This document shows, in pieces, positions 56,568 to 64,000 of a stretch of 64,000 nucleotides of DNA. The notes under the pieces are model-generated. The model did no database searches and had not been told where the DNA came from. It saw only the letters and a program-made list of their open reading frames with translations. Each line of letters begins with the position of its first letter. The stretch's first letter is position 1. The translations under genes and the position numbers were made by a program. Origin of the DNA: an uncultured Lachnospiraceae bacterium (lineage in GTDB: Bacteria > Bacillota > Clostridia > Lachnospirales > Lachnospiraceae); NCBI GenBank assembly GCA_934351255.1, contig CAKRJH010000014.1:1-64000 (forward strand), in the 5' to 3' direction.

Positions 56568-59102
56568 TTATCTGACCGTGCATCCGGTCTTTTTAAATAA
56601 TTTCTTATATTGTTTTCGGCACTTCTTCGGCACCTTGATCACCAGCTTCTTTGGCGTCCCTCGGAATGCATTTGCAGCCACACTGGTCAGGCTCTGACAT
56701 TTGACCGTGAGTTTCTTTAACTTCACTGCCTTTGAAAATGCCTTCGCGTTAATTGCGGTTATCTTCCAGTTTACACCGCCATATGCCACCTTTTTCGGCA
56801 GCGTTATCGCTGTCGAAGTCTTTTTTTGCGCACTGACTCCTGCAACTGCCACACATCCCTGCGCCTTGACCTGATAGATCAATCCTCCGGATACAAACCT
56901 GCTGCCCTTGACCAATGCCGTTGCTGTGTCCGTGGAATCCTGCGGTCCCTGCGTCGCATCAGGTACCGGTTTTGTCGTGGCTGTCGCCTGCGGTATGGCT
57001 GACGGCTTCGCACTCTCTGTCACTCCCGGCTTCACCGTGGCTGTCGTCTGCGGTGTGGCTGACGGCTTCGCACTCTCTGCCGCTCCCGGTTTCACCGTGG
57101 CTGTCGCCTGCGGTGTGGCTGTCGGTCTCGCGCTCTCTGCCGCTCCCGGTTTCACCGTGGCTGTCGCCTGCGGTGTGGCTGACGGCTTCGCACTCTCTGC
57201 CGCTCCCGGTTTCACCGTGGCTGTCGCCTGCGGTGTGGATGACGGTTTCGCACTCTCTGCCGCTCCCGGCTTCACCGTGGCTGTCGCCTGCGGTGTGGAT
57301 GACGGTCTCGTGCTCTCTGCCGCTCCCGGCTTCGCCGTGGCTGTCGCCTGCGGTGTGGCTGTCGGTTTCGCACTCTCTGCCGCTCCCGGCTTCACCGTGG
57401 CTGTCGCCTGCGGTGTGGCTGACGGCTGCTCGCTTGCTGTCACACCCGGATTTTCTGTGACGATTGGCTCCTGCGTTTCCTCAGCCCCCGGCGTTGCAGC
57501 CGGCTTTGTCTCCTCCGGATCCAACGTATCATTTTCCTGCGTGTACGCCTTGATGCGGAAATTATATCCCATCTGACTGTAATCCGACCAACTTCTTCCA
57601 CTGTCATTGCAGAAGCTCTCGCCCTTCTGGGCATTGGCTGTCACCGAAAACATTCCATACTCACGGCTTCCATCGATGGAAGCCGAAATTTTTTCTCCAT
57701 CCTTACGACTCACCGTAAATACCACAGAAAAATCTTCTTCCTCGGACAAAGCGACCGGCTCTTCCAGATCCACCGTATGAAATCCGGCATAGTCAAACGT
57801 TCCCGTCTGTACAGCCACACGATCTCCCGATGTCGGCGTCGTCCTGTCCGAAAGATTCTTATAGATCTCCAACGTGTATTCCGTCTGCGGTGACATCAGC
57901 TCAACAGAAACACTTTTCAAAAGCTCGTTTCCACTGCCTTTTGCCTGCACATCAAACACATTGGCCAATGACCCTCCACTGCTCATATCCAACTTGTAGG
58001 AACCATGCACAGAGCCATCGTACTGATAGTTATAATCAACCTGGCCGGCCTCTGCTGCCTCCAATGCCCAGGCCTCATCATTGCCCAGTGACAGATCCTC
58101 ATAAGAGATCCACATATATCCATTGTCATAATCTCCGGTCCCCCAGGAATTACGCACCAGCCACGCTCCATCCTCATCCGGACGGCAGGCTGACGAAAAA
58201 TTCTGTGCCGGGTAGTCATCATCCCATCCCACCAGCGTCACTGCATGATTGGTAGCCTGTGTCTTCTTCTGACAATACGTGTGAACCTTATCCAGCAGTC
58301 TTGCCGAATAATACGTCTTATCATGATAATATGCTGATACCACACAGCCATACCGAAGAATCAGATTTTTGATAATCTCCTTGTCCTGCATAGACACCAT
58401 ATAGGCATTCTTCAAATGATAGTCCCATGCATTCTGCAGATCCTCCTTCAACACCGGAGCCGCATCCTTGCCCTGACCGCTTGGATACACCAGCGAAGTG
58501 TCTGTACTCTCCTGTGCAACTCCATACCAGTTCTCCAGGGTACGGATTCCGTACAATGCCGATCCACCTGCATTCAGATAGGTACTGTCACCTGTATAAA
58601 CATCCAGATCTCCTCCGTCCATGCCCATATGATCCAGCCCATGATTCCACGCGAAATACGCCAGCTGCAGCTCAGACAGATTGATCGCGTCTGCGCCACG
58701 GGCCACTGCTTTTTCCTGCAATATCGCCGAAATCTCCTCTGCTGCCACCACGGACATCGCCCAGCAGGTTCCGTATGGGTTCTGATTACGCACTGCCGGA
58801 AGGTACGTGGCATTTACACTCCCATACGCAGCTGGCAATGTCTCTTCCGACAATAATCCCAATTCCGCAGCATCCGTGTCCTCCTCTATGGATTCTACAC
58901 GGATTCCGTCATCAATATAGCCTTCTGCCCAGTTGATCTTTGGCTGGACACAGACAATATTTCCAGCTGCACTTTCTTTCTCCTGTGTATAAACAGAAGC
59001 CGCAAGACACTGTCCTGCAGCTCCTCCCCCAAATACCAATACAGCTGTCATCACAGACGCAATCGTCCGCTTCACGACATCACGTACAACCCATCTCCTC
59101 AT
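56568..59102 (-). CDS. secreted papain-like (C1) peptidase with 20-residue repeats
   Basis: An 844-residue exported protein. Signal peptide at about 1-35; C1A peptidase domain at about 85-330 with the oxyanion Gln and nucleophile in VRNQNPYGTCWAMS (C113), His in NHAVTLVGWDDDY (H286) and Asn in VRNSWGTG (N318). A lectin-like beta domain (about 340-510) follows, then a linker of eight 20-residue units and a C-terminal module like the last part of cell-surface LRR proteins (LKKLTVKCQSLTSVAANAFR). AGGAGG lies 8 nt before the ATG at 59102; a TTG two codons earlier is less likely. Likely an extracellular protease on or near the cell surface. Confidence 0.88.
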   Translation of the reverse strand: MRRWVVRDVVKRTIASVMTAVLVFGGGAAGQCLAASVYTQEKESAAGNIVCVQPKINWAEGYIDDGIRVESIEEDTDAAELGLLSEETLPAAYGSVNATYLPAVRNQNPYGTCWAMSVVAAEEISAILQEKAVARGADAINLSELQLAYFAWNHGLDHMGMDGGDLDVYTGDSTYLNAGGSALYGIRTLENWYGVAQESTDTSLVYPSGQGKDAAPVLKEDLQNAWDYHLKNAYMVSMQDKEIIKNLILRYGCVVSAYYHDKTYYSARLLDKVHTYCQKKTQATNHAVTLVGWDDDYPAQNFSSACRPDEDGAWLVRNSWGTGDYDNGYMWISYEDLSLGNDEAWALEAAEAGQVDYNYQYDGSVHGSYKLDMSSGGSLANVFDVQAKGSGNELLKSVSVELMSPQTEYTLEIYKNLSDRTTPTSGDRVAVQTGTFDYAGFHTVDLEEPVALSEEEDFSVVFTVSRKDGEKISASIDGSREYGMFSVTANAQKGESFCNDSGRSWSDYSQMGYNFRIKAYTQENDTLDPEETKPAATPGAEETQEPIVTENPGVTASEQPSATPQATATVKPGAAESAKPTATPQATATAKPGAAESTRPSSTPQATATVKPGAAESAKPSSTPQATATVKPGAAESAKPSATPQATATVKPGAAESARPTATPQATATVKPGAAESAKPSATPQTTATVKPGVTESAKPSAIPQATATTKPVPDATQGPQDSTDTATALVKGSRFVSGGLIYQVKAQGCVAVAGVSAQKKTSTAITLPKKVAYGGVNWKITAINAKAFSKAVKLKKLTVKCQSLTSVAANAFRGTPKKLVIKVPKKCRKQYKKLFKKTGCTVR
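56961..57460. repeat. 60-bp coding tandem repeat, eight units
   Basis: Exact 60-bp period inside the peptidase gene, encoding units of the form KPGAAESAKPSATPQATATV. Units differ mainly at Ala/Ser/Thr positions, as expected for a variable-number linker. The antisense frames across it are also open because of the repeat, but are not genes. Confidence 0.95.
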
Positions 59103-59125
59103 AGGCAATGCCTCCTGTTTATATA

Positions 59126-60760
59126 CTAACCCTGATTCTCCTGGGCTACCAGCTGATCTGCTCCATAAATCTTGCGCAGTTTCGGCTTCTCGATCTTTCC
59201 GGTCGCATTTCTCGGAATCTCCGCAAAGATGATCTCCTTTGGTCTCTTATAACGAGGCATTTCCAGACAGAACTCCTCGATCTCCTCTTTTGTACAGGTC
59301 ATCCCATCTTTGACCTCGATGATTGCCGCCGTCTTCTCCCCCAATCGACGATCCGGCAGTCCGATCACTGCAACATCCTTTACCTTGTCAAAACGACGGA
59401 TATAATCCTCTATCTGTACCGGATAAATATTTTCTCCACCGCTGACGATCACGTCTTTCTTACGGTCTACCAGGAAATAAAAACCATCCTCGTCCTGCAT
59501 TGCCATATCTCCGGTGAGAAGCCAGCCATCCTTGATCGTCTCGCTGGTGGCCTTCTCATCATTATAATAGCAGGTCATAACGCCGGGTCCCTTCACACAA
59601 AGTTCCCCTACAGAACCCTGCGGCACAGTATTGCCTTCCTCATCAATGATCTTGCATTCCCAACGATATCCCGGAACGCCAATCGCTCCTACTTTGTGGA
59701 TATTTTCTATGCCAAGGTGTACACAGCCCGGACCGGTAGACTCCGAAAGACCATAGTTTGTATCGTATTGATGATTTGGAAAATATTCCTTCCAGCGCTT
59801 GATCAGAGAAGGCGGTACCGGCTGTGCGCCGATATGCATCAGTCTCCACTGATCCAGATGATAATTTTCCAGTTTCAGATCTCCGCGATCCAGAGCATCC
59901 AGAATATCCTGTGCCCATGGAACCAGCAGCCATACCAGAGTACATCTCTCGCTGGATACGGCATCCAGAATGATCTCCGGCTTCGTGCCCTTGAGCAGCA
60001 CCGCCTTGCTTCCCGCAACCAGACTGCCCATCCAATGGAACTTGGCACCGGTATGATACAGCGGAGGAATACACAGGAAAGTGTCCTCCCGGTTCGTGCC
60101 ATGATGCTTCTGTTCCATCTGCGCCGCCTGTGTCAGACTGCGGTGCTTATGCAAAATTGCCTTTGGAAATCCTGTCGTTCCGGAAGAAAAATAGATTGCA
60201 CCATAATCATCATCTGTAATCTCGACATCCGGTGTCTGGCTGGAACAATCCGCAACCAGCTCATGATAACTCTCCGCAAAGCTCGGACAGCCATCCCCTA
60301 CATAGATCAGCAGACGTCCCTTGGACAATCTGTCAGCATACCTCTCGACACGTCCGATAAACGCCGGTCCAAATACCAGCATATCGACCTCGGCAAGTTC
60401 CGCACAATACAAGATCTCATCCGCATCATAACGGAAGTTAAATGGAACTGCGATGGCTCCTGTCTTAAGTACGCCAAAGTAGATTGGAAGCCACTCCAGA
60501 CAGTTGTACATCAGGATTGCTACTTTATCGCCTTTTTTGATGCCTCGATTGATCAGCATATTGGCAAAACGGTTTGCCTTTTCATTGAACACACTCCATG
60601 TAATCTCCCTGCGATATGGTTCAAATGCTGTCGGCTGGATCAGCTCATACTCCTTCCATGTCGTTCTTCTGGTATCTTTCTCCTCCGGATTGAGCTCTAC
60701 CAGGGCTACCTCATTGGGATAGAGTCTGGCATTTCTTTCCAGATATTCCATAACTGGCAT
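59126..60760 (-). CDS. AMP-dependent acyl-CoA synthetase/ligase
   Basis: A 544-residue ANL-superfamily enzyme. The ATP motif IYFSSGTTGFPKAILHKH is at about 178-195; YGLSESTGPG, the hinge region WLLTGDMAMQDEDGFYFLVDRKKDVIVSGGENIYP and the C-terminal Lys in RNATGKIEKPKLRK follow. It activates a carboxylic acid with ATP and CoA; the acid is unknown (fatty or aromatic). The ATG at 60760 with an AGGAAA site is used; the frame extends 33 bp further. Confidence 0.92.
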   Translation of the reverse strand: MPVMEYLERNARLYPNEVALVELNPEEKDTRRTTWKEYELIQPTAFEPYRREITWSVFNEKANRFANMLINRGIKKGDKVAILMYNCLEWLPIYFGVLKTGAIAVPFNFRYDADEILYCAELAEVDMLVFGPAFIGRVERYADRLSKGRLLIYVGDGCPSFAESYHELVADCSSQTPDVEITDDDYGAIYFSSGTTGFPKAILHKHRSLTQAAQMEQKHHGTNREDTFLCIPPLYHTGAKFHWMGSLVAGSKAVLLKGTKPEIILDAVSSERCTLVWLLVPWAQDILDALDRGDLKLENYHLDQWRLMHIGAQPVPPSLIKRWKEYFPNHQYDTNYGLSESTGPGCVHLGIENIHKVGAIGVPGYRWECKIIDEEGNTVPQGSVGELCVKGPGVMTCYYNDEKATSETIKDGWLLTGDMAMQDEDGFYFLVDRKKDVIVSGGENIYPVQIEDYIRRFDKVKDVAVIGLPDRRLGEKTAAIIEVKDGMTCTKEEIEEFCLEMPRYKRPKEIIFAEIPRNATGKIEKPKLRKIYGADQLVAQENQG

Positions 60761-60812
60761 AATATCTTTTCCTTTCTCACGTTCATTGTGCACTCTGCAC
60801 TGCGCTTACTCT

Positions 60813-60841
60813 ATTGTACCACACCGCCATTATTTGTACAA
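60813..60841 (-). promoter_or_regulatory. promoter of the acyl-CoA ligase gene
   Basis: TTGTAC (60841-60836), 17 bp, TACAAT (60818-60813) on the minus strand. Confidence 0.65.
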
Positions 60842-61005
60842 ATTATCTTGTTTTTTTTCTCAAAGAAGATATAATCTCGTCAAATTGCCTAATTGTAAAG
60901 TCGCTGTCCATATAAGATAATAAAGTTGTTTTGCATTTTAAGTATCAGATTGTATTTTCTGACAATGATATGCCACCGGCAATGGGCGGCAAAGTGAGGT
61001 TACAT

Positions 61006-61686
61006 ATGAATTTTTTACAGGATATCAAAAAACCATCTTGGTGGAGCAGCTTCTTTATCATGCTGTTTTCTGTCATTGGAATGGGTCTGGGTGTTGCACT
61101 TCTAAAGATTACTGATATGGGAACGGATCCCTGTTCCTCCATGAATTACGGCGTGGCTGCCCTACTGGCACGCAAAACCGGCAATAGCTCTCTATGGACC
61201 TTTGGCAATTACCAGGCCATGTTTAATACCGTTTTCCTGATTTTTGTTATTCTATTCGGCCGACAGCTGATTGGTACCGGCACGATTGGAAATATGTTTC
61301 TGGTCGGGTACTCTGCAGACTTCTTCACCTGGGTTCTCAAGGATCTGATCGGAGTTCCGGACCATCTTTCCCTGGGCGTACGCCTGTGTATCCTGTTTCC
61401 TGCGCTGCTTTTCTTCGTGACGGTTGCAGCTCTTTATATGCAGTCCGGCCACGGTATGGCCCCGTATGACGGCTTTCCTTTTATCATCAGCGGCTGGCTG
61501 GAAAAGGCCACCGGAAAAACTTACTGGTTTAAGGTGATCCGCTACACTCTGGATGCTCTTGCCACTCTGCTGGGGTTCGCCCTCGGAGGCGCTGCCGGAA
61601 TCACCACAGTACTCATGGTCATCCTTCTGGCTCCGGCTGTTGAACTTGCCGGCAAATTTATGGAAACCCATTTCTCACACTCTTAA
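61006..61686 (+). CDS. YczE/YyaS/YitT-type membrane protein
   Basis: A 226-residue protein with about five helices, starting MNFLQDIKKPSWWSSFFIMLFSVIGMGLGVALL and containing the family blocks TDMGTDPCSSMNYGVA and GHGMAPYDGFPF. Function of the family is unknown; transport has been suggested. The ATG has a GTGAGG site 7 nt upstream; the frame goes back to 60931. Confidence 0.85.
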   Translation: MNFLQDIKKPSWWSSFFIMLFSVIGMGLGVALLKITDMGTDPCSSMNYGVAALLARKTGNSSLWTFGNYQAMFNTVFLIFVILFGRQLIGTGTIGNMFLVGYSADFFTWVLKDLIGVPDHLSLGVRLCILFPALLFFVTVAALYMQSGHGMAPYDGFPFIISGWLEKATGKTYWFKVIRYTLDALATLLGFALGGAAGITTVLMVILLAPAVELAGKFMETHFSHS

Positions 61687-61757
61687 ATGTCGAATTGAGA
61701 ATGAAAGATACTGTAAAAAAGGGCAAAACCAGATATAAAAGAATACCATGAAAATAA

Positions 61758-61826
61758 TAAAAGCTACAGATCTTGCATGGATTGAGGGTTCACCTCAAGT
61801 ATCATGTAAACCTGTAGCTTTTTCTT
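61758..61826 (+). terminator. terminator after the YczE-type gene
   Basis: AAAAGCTACAG (61758-61768) pairs with CTGTAGCTTTT (61812-61822), followed by more T. The inner sequence can pair further. It lies in the 225-bp gap before the convergent metG, which holds nothing else. Confidence 0.75.
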
Positions 61827-61911
61827 TCGTTTATATACTATATCGGATATACACTATATCGGAGAATTCTTCTTCCATCTATACACCAGTCTTTATTGCA
61901 TGTCATACCCA

Positions 61912-63903
61912 TTAACAGATCTCTGCTCCGGATGGCATGGTCTTCTCCGGTGTCATCAATGCCAGATTGCCTTCCGCATCCTCAGCACACAGAAGCATTC
62001 CCTCAGACAATACACCTGCCAGTTTAGCCGGTTTTAAGTTCACCAGAACCATTACCTTCTTGCCAACCATCTCTTCCGCAGAATAGTATTTCTTAATTCC
62101 GGAGACAATCTGTTTCACTTCGCTGCCGATCTTAACCTGGGAGCAAAGCAGCTTCTTGGACTTCTTTACTTCCTCACAGGCAATGATCTCTCCTACCTGG
62201 AACTGCATCTTCATAAAGTCATCGAATGTCACCTCCGGCTTGGACGGAATATCGATGCCCTCTTCTTCCTTCTGAGGCTCTTCGGTCACACCTGCTGCCG
62301 CTCTCTGCGTTGCCTGAATCTCCTCTGCCTTTTTCAGTACCTCCGCCATATCCAGACGCATAAATAAGATCTCCGGCTTCTCGGTTACCTTTGTGCCATT
62401 CACATAGCCACCAAATGTAGATAACTCTTCCAGTGGTCTCTTTGGGGCATGTAACTGCTCCAGGATCTTCTCAGTGGTCTGTGGCATAAATGCTTCCAGC
62501 AGACAAGCTCCGATAGAAATACTCTCGATCAGATTGTATAACACCGTAGACAGACGATCCTTCTTTGCCTCATCTTTGCCAAGTACCCATGGCTCTGTCT
62601 CATCGATATATTTGTTACATCTCTTAAATAATGTAAATACCTCTGTGATGGCATCTGCTACACGCAGCTTATCCATCTTTTCTTCAACTTTGGCTGCAGT
62701 TCCCGTAACCAGCGCTTTCAGGTCATCATCTACAGGCTCTGACACGCCCATATCCTGTGCCACACCACCCAGATATTTGTTCGTCATGGAGATGGTACGG
62801 TTAACCAGATTGCCCAGTGTATTGGCCAGGTCGGAGTTCATTCGCTCTACCATCAGCTCCCAGGTAATCACGCCATCATTCTCAAATGGCATCTCATGAA
62901 GCACGAAATAACGCACCGCATCCACGCCAAACAGATCCACCAGATCATCCGCATAGATGATATTTCCCTTGGATTTGCTCATCTTATCGCCACCCTGCAG
63001 CAGCCATGGATGACCGAATACCTGCTTTGGCAGAGGCTCGCCCAGAGCCATAAGGATGATCGGCCAGTAAATTGTATGGAAACGGATAATATCTTTTCCG
63101 ATCAGATGGAGATCTGCAGGCCAGAACTTCTTGTAGAGATCGACACCATTCTCATCCAGACGATCCTCTCCATCCACATCGTATCCCAGGCCGGTAATGT
63201 AGTTTGACAATGCGTCCAGCCATACATAGACAATGTGACCCGGATCAAAGTCCACCGGAATCCCCCACTTAAAGGAGGTACGGGATACACACAGATCCTG
63301 CAGGCCCGGAAGAAGGAAGTTGTTCATCATCTCATTCTTACGGGACTCCGGCTGGATAAATTCCGGATGCGTGTTGATATGTTCGATCAGACGATCCGCA
63401 TACTTGGACAGTTTCAGGAAATATGCCTCCTCCCTGGCCGGCTGACACTCTCTGCCACAGTCAGGACATTTGCCGTCTACCAACTGGGAGGTCGTAAAGA
63501 AGGACTCACATGGCGTACAGTACATTCCCTCATAAAATCCCTTGTAAATGTCTCCCTGGTCATACAGTTTCTTAAAAATTTTCTTGACCTGCTCCTCGTG
63601 ATCCTTATCCGTCGTCCGGATAAATCTGTCATAAGAGGTATTCATGAGATCCCAGATGCTCTTGATCTCACCGGATACATCATCTACAAATTTCTTTGGG
63701 GTCACCCCGGCTTCCTGTGCCTTGAGCTCAATCTTCTGTCCGTGTTCGTCTGTTCCTGTCTGAAAACGCACATCATAACCCTGCTGTCTCTTAAAACGCA
63801 CGATACTGTCGGCCAGTACTGCCTCATATGTGTTACCGATGTGCGGCTTACCTGATGTATATGCAATCGCCGTCGTCAGATAAAAAGTTTTCTTTTCTGC
63901 CAT
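61912..63903 (-). CDS. metG: methionyl-tRNA synthetase
   Basis: A 663-residue class I synthetase. HIGN-type motif PHIGNTYEAVLAD at about 20-32, zinc knuckle CTPCESFF...CPDCGREC at about 128-152, KMSKSKGN at about 306-313, an anticodon-binding helical domain, and a C-terminal tRNA-binding (Trbp111) domain FMKMQFQVGEIIACEEV at about 560-663. It charges tRNA-Met. It follows a T-box leader at the window's right edge. Confidence 0.97.
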   Translation of the reverse strand: MAEKKTFYLTTAIAYTSGKPHIGNTYEAVLADSIVRFKRQQGYDVRFQTGTDEHGQKIELKAQEAGVTPKKFVDDVSGEIKSIWDLMNTSYDRFIRTTDKDHEEQVKKIFKKLYDQGDIYKGFYEGMYCTPCESFFTTSQLVDGKCPDCGRECQPAREEAYFLKLSKYADRLIEHINTHPEFIQPESRKNEMMNNFLLPGLQDLCVSRTSFKWGIPVDFDPGHIVYVWLDALSNYITGLGYDVDGEDRLDENGVDLYKKFWPADLHLIGKDIIRFHTIYWPIILMALGEPLPKQVFGHPWLLQGGDKMSKSKGNIIYADDLVDLFGVDAVRYFVLHEMPFENDGVITWELMVERMNSDLANTLGNLVNRTISMTNKYLGGVAQDMGVSEPVDDDLKALVTGTAAKVEEKMDKLRVADAITEVFTLFKRCNKYIDETEPWVLGKDEAKKDRLSTVLYNLIESISIGACLLEAFMPQTTEKILEQLHAPKRPLEELSTFGGYVNGTKVTEKPEILFMRLDMAEVLKKAEEIQATQRAAAGVTEEPQKEEEGIDIPSKPEVTFDDFMKMQFQVGEIIACEEVKKSKKLLCSQVKIGSEVKQIVSGIKKYYSAEEMVGKKVMVLVNLKPAKLAGVLSEGMLLCAEDAEGNLALMTPEKTMPSGAEIC

Positions 63904-63922
63904 AGTTCATATCCTCCTTATA

Positions 63923-64000
63923 AAAAAACCGCCTTTAATCTCCCGAAAGAGTATTAAAGACGGATATCTCCGTGGTACCACTTTAATTTACCTGTGCCTC
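63923..64000 (-). promoter_or_regulatory. T-box leader of metG, partial
   Basis: The minus strand shows the T-box AAAGTGGTACCACGGA (63984-63969) and a terminator with CCGTCTTTAATACTC arms pairing with the GATTAAAGGCGG side and ending in seven T (about 63962-63925). The stem I and specifier codon lie beyond the window, so Met specificity is inferred from the gene. Confidence 0.9.

Noticed and set aside
56908..57576. Long plus-strand open frames over the peptidase repeats
   Set aside because: They are antisense shadows kept open by the 60-bp periodic sequence and have no ribosome binding site or domain.
59108..60874. 588-codon plus-strand open frame
   Set aside because: Shadow of the acyl-CoA ligase gene, which has all ANL motifs on the minus strand.

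Overview
The window looks like a chromosome piece from a gut-type Lachnospiraceae or other Clostridia member. The clues are: two T-boxes with readable terminators, AGGAGG-type ribosome binding sites, several secreted proteins built from lysine-rich Ig-like modules and Pro/Thr/Ala linkers, GH5 and GH32 glycosidases, a LacI-sensor diguanylate cyclase, and BspA-type leucine-rich repeats. The genus assignment is inference; there is no rRNA or tRNA gene to anchor it.

Layout. About 1-17.6 kb is AT-rich accessory DNA, almost all on the minus strand. It holds (i) a cluster of an XRE regulator, ADP-ribosylglycohydrolase, PLD-nuclease/SF2 helicase, SAM methyltransferase and a small acidic EF-hand-like protein (0.2-5.0 kb); (ii) an orphan three-repeat CRISPR remnant (5.08-5.25 kb); (iii) a decaying stretch of small membrane proteins, a frameshifted XRE gene, a gene broken by a 14-bp duplication, duplicated promoter/terminator modules and a fragment of an ICE-type replication initiator (5.3-10.25 kb); and (iv) a complete type II-A CRISPR-Cas locus (10.23-17.8 kb) in the order cas9, tracrRNA, cas1, cas2, long csn2, leader and a 25-repeat array, all read leftward. 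From 17.8 kb on the DNA is GC-richer housekeeping and metabolic sequence: a Ca2+-type P-ATPase, an ECF sigma/anti-sigma pair, a large secreted Ig-like protein, an AGE-family epimerase, a Trp T-box with trpD-trpB-trpA, a polar amino-acid ABC transporter, purA, a MATE pump, sbcDC, a secreted GH5 enzyme, a LacI/GGDEF protein, GH32, nadE, ABC-F, a BspA-like protein, a sodium symporter with an amidohydrolase, a papain-like secreted peptidase with an eight-unit repeat, an acyl-CoA ligase, a YczE-type membrane protein, and metG behind a second T-box that runs off the right edge.

The most interesting part is the CRISPR neighbourhood. The tracrRNA is encoded in the cas9-cas1 gap: its -35 box overlaps the cas9 stop codon and its terminator runs directly into the cas1 ribosome binding site. 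The array leader and the cas9 5' region share an exact 14-nt block, and its 7-nt core recurs at the tracrRNA start. The oldest end of the array is fused to a truncated replication gene, and a diverged piece of the same array type sits 5 kb away, suggesting that a mobile element split or replaced part of an ancestral array.
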